Part shown: in pieces, positions 33,355-42,378 of the stretch
How the letters are laid out: every line of letters starts with the position of its first letter
Numbering within the stretch: position 1 is the first letter of the stretch
Source: VFJL01 sp043721435
Lineage (GTDB): Bacteria > Pseudomonadota > Gammaproteobacteria > Burkholderiales > Nitrosomonadaceae
Assembly (NCBI GenBank): GCA_043721435.1
Contig: JAYSQR010000038.1
Span: 8,434-72,433, forward strand
DNA length: 64,000 nt
Direction: 5' to 3'
Translations under genes and position numbers: made by a program
Notes under the pieces: generated by a model
Database searches by the model: none
Told to the model about the DNA's origin: nothing
What the model saw: the letters and a program-made list of their open reading frames with translations, nothing else

Positions 33355-33672
33355 ATGAATAACTCAATACCAATGAAACGATTCGAGATTGTTGTTGATG
33401 AAGAAAGGCTCAACGAGTTGATCGCGTTGCTGGGATCAACCGGTGTGCGTGGCTACACTTTCATCAAGCATACGGGCGGCCTCGGCTCGCGCGGCGAACG
33501 GCGTCCAGATGGCCTCTTTTTACAGGAAGAAAATGCCATGGTGATTCTCGCCTGCCAGGAAGAGCAGGCGCAGAAAGTGGTCGCGGCGCTACGTCCCAAG
33601 TTGAAGGAATTCGGCGGCATGTGCCTGATTTCGGACTGCCTCTGGGTTCAAGGACCTGCAGTTTCATATTAA
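33355..33672 (+). CDS. PII-like signalling protein of the DAB cluster (copy 2)
   Basis: A 105-residue paralogue of the PII-like protein at 21760, with eight substitutions (97/105 identical). The T-loop GGLGSRGERRPDG is unchanged; the clearest change cluster is EV to ST near residue 28. It follows the carbonic-anhydrase gene by 192 bases and has a strong TCCGGAGGA ribosome binding site. By analogy with SbtB and CPII it would sense adenine nucleotides and bicarbonate and control a transporter, here possibly the DAB complex. Such genes are known beside DAB genes in other autotrophs. Confidence 0.86.
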   Translation: MNNSIPMKRFEIVVDEERLNELIALLGSTGVRGYTFIKHTGGLGSRGERRPDGLFLQEENAMVILACQEEQAQKVVAALRPKLKEFGGMCLISDCLWVQGPAVSY

Positions 33673-33758
33673 CCTGGTTTTTTACTCAAATTCCCCAGCC
33701 GTTCGACAAAACAGGGGCTGGAACCTATCTGTCTGGCAGTATTCATTGCAACCGACTT

Positions 33759-33816
33759 CCCGGTAGAGCCGGGTAGCGTCACGACTCACCGTACACCGCA
33801 CTGTGGATGCGACGCT
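33759..33816 (+). promoter_or_regulatory. Structured leader upstream of the Mg-type P-ATPase gene
   Basis: CCCGG/CCGGG with a TAGAG loop (33759-33773) is followed by AGCGTC (33775-33780), which pairs with GACGCT (33811-33816) around a 30-base interior. The folded segment ends 110 bases before the start. Magnesium transporter genes often carry RNA sensors in long leaders, so a cis-acting element is plausible. I do not recognise a known riboswitch consensus. Confidence 0.35.
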
Positions 33817-33925
33817 CCTGCCCTGTTCTATTCTTCTTGAGACCCTGTGATTATGGCTTAAGCTAGCAACATTTATTGTTCGATATCGTCGTGTTCTCGG
33901 CGAATATCTAGGTGAGGATTTTCTG

Positions 33926-36475
33926 GTGAATTTCACGAGATCAAAAGACTCGCCGTGGTGGGCGCGCAGTGTCGAAGAGACAGCCCAGGATATCGGCGCA
34001 TCGATTAATGGCCTTAGCACGGCCGAGGCGACTGAGCGGCTTAAACATTTTGGTGCCAACGCACTCGAGGATAATGGTGCACCTAGCGTTGTTTCCTTAC
34101 TGTTGCGACAGTTTGGCTCTCCCATTGTCCTGATCTTGATTGTCGCAGCGATTCTGTCGTTCGCGGTGCACGACCCGAGCGATGGGTTCATCATTCTCTT
34201 TATCGTTGCCGCCAGCGGTTTGCTGGGTTTCTGGCAGGAATTCCGTGCCGCGACGGTCGTCGCCAGCTTGCAGGAAATGGTCGAACTAAGTGCCATGGTC
34301 ATGCGCGATGGTGCGGCAACCAGCGTACCGCGGGATGAGGTGGTGCCAGGTGATGTTGTTCTCCTTTCCGCAGGTTCTGGCGTACCTGCAGATTGCCGCT
34401 TGTTGGAATTACGTGATCTGTTCGTCAACGAGGCGACCCTGACTGGAGAGACATTCCCGGTCGAGAAGATTGCGGCTGATTTGCCGGCAGACACGCCGCT
34501 GGCACACCGCACCAATGCGCTGTTCCAGGGCACCCATGTGGTCAGTGGGAATGGCCGGGCTCTGGTCATACGAACGGGCCGCAACACGGAGTTTGGTGCG
34601 ATTGCACAGCAGTTACGGACTCGGCCGGAGGAATCTGATTTCGAGCGCGGAGTGCGTCAATTTGGCACACTGCTGATCCGGCTGACGTTGATCCTCGTGA
34701 TCCTGATCTTTGCCTTCAACGTCCTGTTGCAGCGGCCGGTCCTCGATTCGTTCCTGTTCGCGCTGGCGCTCGCTGTCGGCCTGACCCCAGAATTGCTGCC
34801 GGCGATCATCAGCGTAAATCTGGCCAGTGGGGCTCGCCGGATGGCTGCCAAGAAAGTCATCGTTAAACGACTCGTTTCGATCGAGAACTTTGGCAGCATG
34901 GACGTGCTGTGCTCGGACAAGACGGGCACGCTTACAGAAGGCAAGGTCAGCCTGGAAGGCGCGCTGGATGCAGAAGGGAATCCAAGCGAGCGTACGCTAC
35001 GGCTGGCAGCAATCAATGCGGCATTCCAAACTGGATTTAACAACCCGATTGACGATGCCATCACGGTGGGGGCCGATCACGGGACTTTCGGCGCAGTGCG
35101 TCTTGACGAGATACCGTACGATTTCACACGCAAACGTCTGAGTGTGCTGGCGGCCATTGATGGACAAGCCGTACTCGTGACCAAGGGAGCGCTGTCACAG
35201 ATGATCGATGCGTGTGTTACGGTGCAACTGGCCGACGGCCGAATTGTTCCCATTATGGGGCAGGAGCAGGCGATCCTTGAGCGCTATGCCGCGTTTAGTG
35301 CACGCGGGCTGCGCACGCTTGGAATTGCGGCAAAGTCATTGCCGGGGCGCTCCGCCGCCGGGCGAGAAGACGAGACAAATCTCACGTTTGTCGGCTTTTT
35401 GCTATTCGCGGATCCACCGAAAGCAGGGATTGCGGCAACGATCCTGGAGCTGCAAGGTCTTGGCATCGCGCTCAAGGTGATTACCGGGGACAATCAGTTG
35501 GTGGCGCGAGAAGTAGCCAGGCAGATCGGCCTGGTTGATGCGCGTATCGTGAGCGGGCAGGAACTGCGACAGGTAAGCGACGAGGCGCTGCCACAGTTGG
35601 CGCGGATGACAGACATTTTTGCCGAGGTTGAGCCGAACCAAAAAGAGCGCATCATCCGTGCACTCCGCAAGGCAGGCCACGTGGTTGGCTACCTGGGCGA
35701 TGGCATCAACGATGCTCCAGCGCTGCACGCTGCGGACGTTGGCTTATCGGTTCAAGGCGCCGCAGATGTAGCGAAGGAAGCCGCCGACATCGTGTTGCTC
35801 GAGCCGGATCTCGCCGTGCTTGCTGCCGGTGTGCGTGCGGGCCGTGCAACCTTTGCGAATACCATGAAATACGTTTTCATGGCCACGAGCGCAAACTTCG
35901 GCAACATGTTCAGCATGGCCGGCGCATCGCTTTTCCTGCCTTTTCTGCCGCTGCTGCCAAAGCAGATCCTGCTCACTAATTTGATGACTGACTTGCCGGA
36001 AATGGCCATCGCCACGGATCAGGTAGATACCGAATCGGTCGAGCAGCCCCAGCGCTGGGATATGGAATTCATCCGCGACTTCATGCTCAAGTTCGGGTTG
36101 CTCAGTTCTGTTTTCGACTTCCTCACATTTGGAGTGTTGTTCTTCATCCTGGAAGCCTCTCCCGAGCTATTTCGCAGCGGCTGGTTCGTCGAATCTGTCG
36201 TGTCGGCTGCGCTGGTTGTGCTCGTCATTCGAACTCGCGGGCCATTCTGGAGGAGCAGGCCGTCCACGGCACTGACGCTGGCGACGCTGACTGTAGCCGC
36301 TGCCGCAGTCGCGCTCCCGTATACGCCGCTTGGCAACCTGTTTGGCTTTGTGCCGCTTCCGCCCCTTTTTCTCGGACTCATGGGGCTGATTGTGCTGGGG
36401 TACATCGGCTCAGCCGAAATCCTGAAGCAAACGTTCTACCGGCAGTACGAAAAAGGGAGTCGGGCTGCGGCCTAG
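33926..36475 (+). CDS. mgtA: P-type ATPase, magnesium-translocating (MgtA/MgtB) type
   Basis: P3B-type ion pump importing Mg2+ across the inner membrane. The order is N-terminal cation-ATPase domain, actuator (NEATLTGETFPVEK), then the intramembrane motif GLTPELLPAIIS followed by GARRMAAKKVIVKRL, typical of MgtA/B. The phosphorylation site is D331 in CSDKTGTLTEG, and the hinge is GDGINDAPAL. A C-terminal cluster of helices follows. Length 849 residues. It starts at GTG 33926, with AGGTGAGG about 10 bases upstream. The ion is inferred from the family; Ca2+ or Mn2+ pumps are less likely because GLTPELLPA differs from their PEGLP-type motifs. Confidence 0.85.
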   Translation: MNFTRSKDSPWWARSVEETAQDIGASINGLSTAEATERLKHFGANALEDNGAPSVVSLLLRQFGSPIVLILIVAAILSFAVHDPSDGFIILFIVAASGLLGFWQEFRAATVVASLQEMVELSAMVMRDGAATSVPRDEVVPGDVVLLSAGSGVPADCRLLELRDLFVNEATLTGETFPVEKIAADLPADTPLAHRTNALFQGTHVVSGNGRALVIRTGRNTEFGAIAQQLRTRPEESDFERGVRQFGTLLIRLTLILVILIFAFNVLLQRPVLDSFLFALALAVGLTPELLPAIISVNLASGARRMAAKKVIVKRLVSIENFGSMDVLCSDKTGTLTEGKVSLEGALDAEGNPSERTLRLAAINAAFQTGFNNPIDDAITVGADHGTFGAVRLDEIPYDFTRKRLSVLAAIDGQAVLVTKGALSQMIDACVTVQLADGRIVPIMGQEQAILERYAAFSARGLRTLGIAAKSLPGRSAAGREDETNLTFVGFLLFADPPKAGIAATILELQGLGIALKVITGDNQLVAREVARQIGLVDARIVSGQELRQVSDEALPQLARMTDIFAEVEPNQKERIIRALRKAGHVVGYLGDGINDAPALHAADVGLSVQGAADVAKEAADIVLLEPDLAVLAAGVRAGRATFANTMKYVFMATSANFGNMFSMAGASLFLPFLPLLPKQILLTNLMTDLPEMAIATDQVDTESVEQPQRWDMEFIRDFMLKFGLLSSVFDFLTFGVLFFILEASPELFRSGWFVESVVSAALVVLVIRTRGPFWRSRPSTALTLATLTVAAAAVALPYTPLGNLFGFVPLPPLFLGLMGLIVLGYIGSAEILKQTFYRQYEKGSRAAA

Positions 36476-36516
36476 CAGGCTGTTGCCTCTGGCTGCTATT
36501 CAGCCAACGCTGGCCC

Positions 36517-37467
36517 TCATTTCCGCGACGCATTCCCCAGTGATGCTGCCAGTTTCCGGTAGAAAGCAAGGCGCCGTGCGTTGATTTCCCCTGCTTCTGT
36601 CGCCTGCGCCAGCGCGCATCCGGGTTCGCCGGTGTGCCGGCAATTGCTGAATCTGCATTGCCCGAGGTAGGGGTGAAATTCGATGAATCCCCACGCCAAA
36701 TCCGCTTCGTCAATATGATGCAGACCGAATTCCTGCATACCGGGGGAATCGATCAGGCGACTATTCTGATCGAGGTGGTAGAGCCGCGCGTGGGTGGTGG
36801 TGTGACGTCCAGTATCAAGTGCGACGGAAATCTCTGCAGTGGCACGTTCTGCAGCCGGGATGAGCGCATTGATGAGGGTGGATTTGCCCATGCCTGATTG
36901 TCCTACCAGCACACTGAGCTGGCCTTGCAGATACGGCAGCAGCGGTGTGACATCTGCCTTGGCGCTGAGCTGCAGCAGCGGATAACCCAGTTCCCGGTAA
37001 AGCAGGAGAGAAGCGGCGGCAGCACGCGTGGGATCAGCGAGGTCAGCCTTGTTGAGCACGATCAACGCTTTGATATGCTGGCTTTCGGCAGCGGCGAGGC
37101 AACGGTTCACCAGTTCTTCACTGAAGCTGGGAACGGCGGCTACCACGATGATGACCTGGGTGACGTTGGCGGCGATCAGTTTTTCGCGGAAAGCGTCACT
37201 GCGATACAGTAGCGCGGTACGTGGCAGAATGGTTTCGATTACACCTTGTCCGGGTGTGGTGGGCTGAATCAGCACCTGGTCGCCGCATGCCGCACCGCCT
37301 TTCTTGCCGCGCATCACGCAGGACCGGGTTACCTCGCTTGCGGTTTCAACCAGATAATGCCGACCGAATGCGGCGACTATCTGTCCTGCAACAGGTGAGG
37401 GTGAAACAGACGGGGAGTTGCGGGCCGGACTCAAATCTTGAACAGGGCATCGACCTTCGCCGCGCAA
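36517..37467 (-). CDS. rsgA: Ribosome small-subunit GTPase RsgA
   Basis: Circularly permuted GTPase that checks 30S maturation. An OB fold (about 25-85) precedes G4 NKADL, G1 GQSGMGKST and G3 DSPGMQEFG in the permuted order of the family. The zinc knuckle is CRFSNCRHTGEPGC. The open frame begins at TTG 37467, which overlaps the preceding gene by 37 bases. A second TTG at 37434 overlaps that gene's stop codon (TTGA) and gives an N-terminus closer to the family, so the true start is uncertain. Length 316 or 305 residues. Confidence 0.92.
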   Translation of the reverse strand: MRGEGRCPVQDLSPARNSPSVSPSPVAGQIVAAFGRHYLVETASEVTRSCVMRGKKGGAACGDQVLIQPTTPGQGVIETILPRTALLYRSDAFREKLIAANVTQVIIVVAAVPSFSEELVNRCLAAAESQHIKALIVLNKADLADPTRAAAASLLLYRELGYPLLQLSAKADVTPLLPYLQGQLSVLVGQSGMGKSTLINALIPAAERATAEISVALDTGRHTTTHARLYHLDQNSRLIDSPGMQEFGLHHIDEADLAWGFIEFHPYLGQCRFSNCRHTGEPGCALAQATEAGEINARRLAFYRKLAASLGNASRK

Positions 37468-37772
37468 ATGAAATCATTCTCGGACAGTCCATTGACGGCG
37501 TGAGTGGTGTATTCCACGCGGCATTTATTGTAGCCGACGGTGATGTCCGGGTGATGATCCTCGCGGTGCGAAACCCATGCGACCGCATTGACGAACGCCA
37601 TGGTCTGATAATAATTCTTGAAATCGTAAGTTTTCCAGATTCGCTGGTCGAGAAGCTGCCAGCCCTCAAGCTGAGGCAGCAGCGTGGTGATTTCGCTGGG
37701 CGTGAGCGGCGGCATACCGCCTTCGCAGGGTTTGCATTGTTTGGTTGCGAGATCACAGACGGAAGTATTCAT
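37431..37772 (-). CDS. phhB: Pterin-4a-carbinolamine dehydratase
   Basis: Small enzyme (113 residues) recycling 4a-hydroxytetrahydropterin. The active-site signature is REDHHPDITVGYNKCRVEY with H73-H74-P75. W in GWQLLD and the final AVNGLSENDFICAAKVD helix also fit the family. There is no phenylalanine hydroxylase in the window, so in this organism it may serve another pterin role. AGGAGA lies upstream of the start. Coupled to rsgA by overlap. Confidence 0.9.
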   Translation of the reverse strand: MNTSVCDLATKQCKPCEGGMPPLTPSEITTLLPQLEGWQLLDQRIWKTYDFKNYYQTMAFVNAVAWVSHREDHHPDITVGYNKCRVEYTTHAVNGLSENDFICAAKVDALFKI

Positions 37773-37818
37773 TGTTTCTCTCCTTTGTAAGGTGGAGGAA
37801 CGGGTCGAGATTTCTGCG

Positions 37819-39108
37819 TCAATTATGCGCCAGGTTCTGCAGCCGCGCTATCCTTAACGCAGCAGGCGGATGAGAGTCATAAAATGCCGAATGCAGTGGG
37901 TCGGGAGTGAGCGTTGCGGCATTGTCCTGGTAGAGTTTTACCAATGCCCGGATGAGATCGGTGGCAGAGGCTTTGTGTGCGGCGTATTCGTCAGCTTCAA
38001 ATTCGTGCTTGCGCGAATACAGGCTGGCCAGAGGCTGCAACAGGAACGTAAACACGGGCATCGCCAGGAAAAACAGCAATAGTGCCATTGCGGTTGAAGG
38101 TACGGCCGCAACGGTCACGCCCAATCCCTGATAGAACCAGTCCTGCTGCATCAGGTAGCCCAGTCCCCACAGGAACACCAGGCTCATGGCGAAAGTCCAG
38201 ACGATGCGTTTCATGACGTGGCGGCGCTTGAAATGTCCCAGTTCATGCGCCAGCACTGCTTCGATTTCGGGTGCGTCGAGACGCGAAAGTAAAGTGTCGA
38301 AGAAAACGATACGCTTGGTTTTGCCGAAGCCGGTGAAATAAGCGTTGCCGTGACTGCTGCGGCGCGAGCCGTCCATCACGAACAGCCCGCTGGATTCGAA
38401 GCCGCATTTTTGCAGCAGTTGTTCGATACGCGCCTTGAGCGTAGCATCTGCCAGCGGCGTGAACTTGTTGAATAACGGCGCAATCCAGGTGGGGTAGATA
38501 GCCAGAACCAGCAGGTTGAATGCCATCCACGCGAACCAGACGTAGAGCCACCAGTGCGCACCCATCTCCGCCATCAGCCACAGTACCCCGAATAACAGCG
38601 GTATGCCGAGCAGCATGCCCAACGCAGTCTGCTTGATGAGATCGGCAAAGAACATGGCGGGCGTCATTTTATTGAAGCCGAATTGTTGTTCGATGACAAA
38701 CGTGCGATAGTAAGTCAAGGGGATTTCTACTACACTCATCAGCAGCATGGTGCTGATGATCAGCGCTATGCCGTGGGTTATCGGGTAATTTGCTGAACTG
38801 CCGTCGAGCGGTATCGGGACACCCAGCCAGTCTGACCAGAAAGCGGCCAGAGCATTCAACCCGCCGCCGAGGGTAAGAGCCAGTAGCAATGCCGCTTCCA
38901 GAAATATGTTGAGATAACCGAGACGGGTTTTTGCGCAAGTATAGTCGGCTGCTTTCTGGTGCGCCGCCAGATCGATTTGCGCGGAAAAGTTGTCGGGCAC
39001 GCTGGCGCGGTGGGCGCGGATATGGCGGATGTGCCGCGTTGCGAGCCACATGCGCACACAGGTGGTGAGCAGCAGGGCGGCAACAAAGACGGCAGTGAAG
39101 ATTTGCAT
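37819..39108 (-). CDS. Ste24-type M48 membrane zinc peptidase
   Basis: Integral-membrane metalloprotease related to CAAX prenyl protease Ste24. It carries the zinc motif HELGHFK and the third ligand Glu in RKHEFEADEYAA. About seven membrane helices are visible. The open frame extends to 39174, but ATG 39108 (MQIFTAVFVAALLL) begins the first helix directly and fits the family. Bacteria lack CAAX prenylation, so the substrate is unknown; membrane-protein quality control as for HtpX is plausible. It is divergent from orn across 100 bases. Length 429 residues. Confidence 0.88.
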   Translation of the reverse strand: MQIFTAVFVAALLLTTCVRMWLATRHIRHIRAHRASVPDNFSAQIDLAAHQKAADYTCAKTRLGYLNIFLEAALLLALTLGGGLNALAAFWSDWLGVPIPLDGSSANYPITHGIALIISTMLLMSVVEIPLTYYRTFVIEQQFGFNKMTPAMFFADLIKQTALGMLLGIPLLFGVLWLMAEMGAHWWLYVWFAWMAFNLLVLAIYPTWIAPLFNKFTPLADATLKARIEQLLQKCGFESSGLFVMDGSRRSSHGNAYFTGFGKTKRIVFFDTLLSRLDAPEIEAVLAHELGHFKRRHVMKRIVWTFAMSLVFLWGLGYLMQQDWFYQGLGVTVAAVPSTAMALLLFFLAMPVFTFLLQPLASLYSRKHEFEADEYAAHKASATDLIRALVKLYQDNAATLTPDPLHSAFYDSHPPAALRIARLQNLAHN

Positions 39109-39208
39109 GGACAATTGAGACCAGAGGTTAGCAACGGGCAGTGAGCGTGACGGACTGCCAGCGGTATGACACAATTACACCCTGAAAATTCAGGGGAAGG
39201 GTCGGATT

Positions 39209-39754
39209 ATGGCACAAGATAACGGTAACCTCATCTGGATCGACATGGAAATGAGCGGACTCAGTTCGGATCGCGATCGCATCATCGAAGTGGCCCTGGT
39301 CGTGACCGATTCGCAGTTGAATGTGGTGGCGGAGGCGCCGGTACTGGTGGTACATCAATCAGACGCGGTGCTGGATGGGATGGACAACTGGAATAAATCC
39401 ACTCATGCCAAATCCGGTTTGATCGACAAGATCAAGGCGTCAACCCTGACAGAAGCCGAGGTGGAGACACGCATGCTTGCGTTTCTGCAGCAGCACGTTC
39501 CAGCCGGGATTTCTCCCATGTGCGGCAATTCCATCTGTCAGGACCGCCGCTTCCTGGCGCGTTCCATGCCGCAACTGGAGGCATATTTTCATTATCGCAA
39601 TCTAGATGTGAGTACCCTGAAGGAACTGGTCAAACGCTGGAAGCCCGAGATTGCCGCAGGCTTGACCAAGCAAAGCAAGCACGAAGCGCTGGCGGATATT
39701 TACGATTCCATTGTCGAAATGAAGTATTACCGCGAGCATTTCCTCAGAGCGTAG
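39209..39754 (+). CDS. orn: Oligoribonuclease
   Basis: 3'-5' exonuclease that degrades di- to pentanucleotides, including pGpG from cyclic-di-GMP. It is a DEDDh enzyme: D12 and E14 (WIDMEMSGL), the second Asp in GNSICQDRRFL, and His/Asp in KHEALADIYDSI. Length 181 residues, the standard size. AGGGG lies upstream of the ATG. Next to the Ste24 gene, an arrangement common in betaproteobacteria. Confidence 0.96.
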   Translation: MAQDNGNLIWIDMEMSGLSSDRDRIIEVALVVTDSQLNVVAEAPVLVVHQSDAVLDGMDNWNKSTHAKSGLIDKIKASTLTEAEVETRMLAFLQQHVPAGISPMCGNSICQDRRFLARSMPQLEAYFHYRNLDVSTLKELVKRWKPEIAAGLTKQSKHEALADIYDSIVEMKYYREHFLRA

Positions 39755-39822
39755 CAGAGTGATGCGAAATTTACTTTCCTGCTTGCAACCTACTGTCTAG
39801 CCCCCGTCAAGGAGAGTTACGT

Positions 39823-42378
39823 ATGTCCTCCGGCACTGTATTCAACCTCGCAGTCAATCCAAAAATCCCCCACCGGCTGGTCCGCCTGGAGGAGTTAGCC
39901 AACAATCTCTGGTACAGTTGGGATCGCTCAACGCGCTCGCTGTTTTCCCGTTTGCATCCCGGTTTATGGGGGGCAGTGGGGCATAATCCCAAGGCTTTTC
40001 TTAAACGCGTGGACGAATCCCTGCTATTGGAAGCCGCAGAGGATCAGGTATTTCTCGCCAATTACAACAGCATTTTATCGTCCTACGATTCTTATCATTC
40101 CGAACCGTTACGGCATAACGGCGCCGAAGGTCTGCGTCCGCATGACCAGGTAGCGTACTTCTGTTTCGAGTTTGGTTTTCACGAGAGCTTTCCGATTTAT
40201 TCCGGTGGCCTTGGCATCCTGGCTGGCGACCACTGCAAGGCGGCGAGCGATCTGCGCCTGCCGTTTGTCGGTGTCGGCCTGCTCTATCGTCAGGGCTATT
40301 TCTTCCAGACTATCGATAACCAGGGTAACCAGCAGGTCACCTACACCGATTCGGATTTCGAGGACTTGCCAGCGGCACCGGTACTGCATGCAGATGGCTC
40401 GGAGGTGCGGGTCGAAGTGGAATTGCCGCAGCGCAAGGTGGTGATAAAAGTATGGCAAGCGCAGGTGGGCCATGTGACGCTGTATCTGCTGGATACCGAT
40501 TTGCCGGAGAATTCCTCGCAGGACCGAGACATTACCCATCAGCTCTATGGTGGCGACAAAGCCATGCGTATCGAGCAGGAAATCATACTCGGTGTCGGTG
40601 GCGTGCGCGCATTGCAGGCGGTGGGCAGGCGGCCGACGGTGTGGCACATCAACGAAGGTCATGCGGCATTCATGATGCTGGAACGCATGCGCAATCTGGT
40701 GCAGCAGGGTCTGGATTTCGCCAGCGCACTGGAAGCGGTGGCAGTGAACACGGTGTTCACCACCCATACCGCAGTACCGGCGGGGCATGACCATTTCAAC
40801 GCAGACATGATGCAGACATATTTCGAGGGATTCTACCGTGATCTCGGCATCGCTCGCGAAGAGTTCATGGCACTGGGCCGCGTTCCCGACGGTCCGGATT
40901 TCAACATGACCGCGCTCGCCATCCGCAGTTCGCGCTCGCATAACGGTGTGAGCAGGATCCACGGTCATGTGTCGGCGCGCATTTGCCAGGATTTGTGGCC
41001 GCAGATCGAGCCGGAAGAGAATCCAATGGGGTATATCACCAACGGCGTGCATGTGCCGACGTTCCTGGCGCAGGAATGGTCCGATCTGTTCGACCGCCAT
41101 CTCGGCCATGAGTGGCGCAACAAACTGTGCGACGCCGAGTATTGGTCGCGCATCGAGACGATACCCGACCACCAGTTCTGGAGCGTGCGGCAATCGCTGA
41201 AATCACAAATGCTTTATGGCGTACGTTCCCACCTCGCCGTACAGAATTCCCGTAACCATGGTTCTGAGGCGCATCTCGACCGATTGCTCAAGCTCACCGA
41301 TCCGATTAATCCGAATATCCTGACCATCGGTTTTGCCCGCCGTTTCGCCACTTATAAACGCGCCACGCTGCTATTCGAGAATCTCGACTGGCTGCGTAAA
41401 ATCATCCTTGACCAGGAACGCCCGGTATTGTTTATTTTTGCCGGCAAGGCGCACCCAGCGGATATTCCCGGACAGGATTTGATCCGGCGTATCAGCCAGG
41501 TCGCACGCCTGCCGGAATTTGAAGGGCGGCTGCTGTTGATCGCGGGCTATGATCTGCGGCTTGCGCGGCGGTTGGTGGCGGGGGTGGATGTGTGGCTCAA
41601 TAACCCGGTGTACCCGTTGGAAGCAAGCGGCACTTCCGGGATGAAAGCGGGCATCAACGGGACGATTAACCTGAGCGTGCTCGATGGCTGGTGGGGAGAA
41701 GGCTACGATGGCAAGAATGGCTGGGCCATCAAGCCGGGACCGGAGGATATGCCGCCCACGCTGCGCGACCAGGAAGAGAGCCAGACTCTCTACGAAATCC
41801 TGCAGGATCGGGTGGTGCCGCTCTATTATCATCGCGACAAGCTCGGTTACTCGCCCGAGTGGGTGAGAATGGCCAAGCATTCGATGATGTCATTGCTGCC
41901 GCGCTACAATGCCACGCGCATGCTGGGCGAGTACCTGAACAACTTCTATCTGCCGGCGAGCAACCAGGGTGCGCTCTATACCGAGAATGGCTTTGATGGC
42001 GCCAGAAAAGTTGCCGCCTGGAAAACCCATGTGAGAAATGCATGGGGTGGAGTGACGCTGCGTCGGCTGGATACCCCATGCAAGCGCATCAGTTTTGGTG
42101 ATGTCGTACATTTCAGTATCGCCGCAAGACTGAACGGCCTGCAGCCCGAGGATGTGGTGGCGGAACTGTTGGTTTGCCGTCAGTTCAAGGGCAGCAAGCC
42201 ATGCGATTTCAAGCACTTCAGGTTCGAAGCCAGCGGTGTCGAGGAATCGGGCGAGCATCTGTTTGAACTGAATCTCGCTCCGGAACTATGCGGCAGGCTG
42301 GAATATTACATCCGTATTTATCCATATCAGCCGCTGCTGACACATCCGCTGGAAATGGGCCTGATGGCATGGCTGTAG
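39823..42378 (+). CDS. glgP: Alpha-glucan phosphorylase
   Basis: Phosphorolytic release of glucose-1-phosphate from glycogen. The N-terminal DUF3417 domain (HRLVRLEELANNLWYSWDRSTRSLF) marks the GlgP/MalP subgroup found in actinobacteria, thermophiles and many autotrophs rather than the E. coli form. The phosphate/PLP-region motif EASGTSGMKAGINGTINLS lies in the second half, followed by DGWWGEGYDG. Length 851 residues. AAGGAGAG precedes ATG 39823. It runs convergent to glgA and is the degradative arm of the cluster. Confidence 0.93.
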   Translation: MSSGTVFNLAVNPKIPHRLVRLEELANNLWYSWDRSTRSLFSRLHPGLWGAVGHNPKAFLKRVDESLLLEAAEDQVFLANYNSILSSYDSYHSEPLRHNGAEGLRPHDQVAYFCFEFGFHESFPIYSGGLGILAGDHCKAASDLRLPFVGVGLLYRQGYFFQTIDNQGNQQVTYTDSDFEDLPAAPVLHADGSEVRVEVELPQRKVVIKVWQAQVGHVTLYLLDTDLPENSSQDRDITHQLYGGDKAMRIEQEIILGVGGVRALQAVGRRPTVWHINEGHAAFMMLERMRNLVQQGLDFASALEAVAVNTVFTTHTAVPAGHDHFNADMMQTYFEGFYRDLGIAREEFMALGRVPDGPDFNMTALAIRSSRSHNGVSRIHGHVSARICQDLWPQIEPEENPMGYITNGVHVPTFLAQEWSDLFDRHLGHEWRNKLCDAEYWSRIETIPDHQFWSVRQSLKSQMLYGVRSHLAVQNSRNHGSEAHLDRLLKLTDPINPNILTIGFARRFATYKRATLLFENLDWLRKIILDQERPVLFIFAGKAHPADIPGQDLIRRISQVARLPEFEGRLLLIAGYDLRLARRLVAGVDVWLNNPVYPLEASGTSGMKAGINGTINLSVLDGWWGEGYDGKNGWAIKPGPEDMPPTLRDQEESQTLYEILQDRVVPLYYHRDKLGYSPEWVRMAKHSMMSLLPRYNATRMLGEYLNNFYLPASNQGALYTENGFDGARKVAAWKTHVRNAWGGVTLRRLDTPCKRISFGDVVHFSIAARLNGLQPEDVVAELLVCRQFKGSKPCDFKHFRFEASGVEESGEHLFELNLAPELCGRLEYYIRIYPYQPLLTHPLEMGLMAWL

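Noticed and set aside
40108..41193. 361-codon open frame antisense to glgP
   Set aside because: Lies wholly inside glgP; His/Cys-rich low-quality translation typical of a shadow frame.
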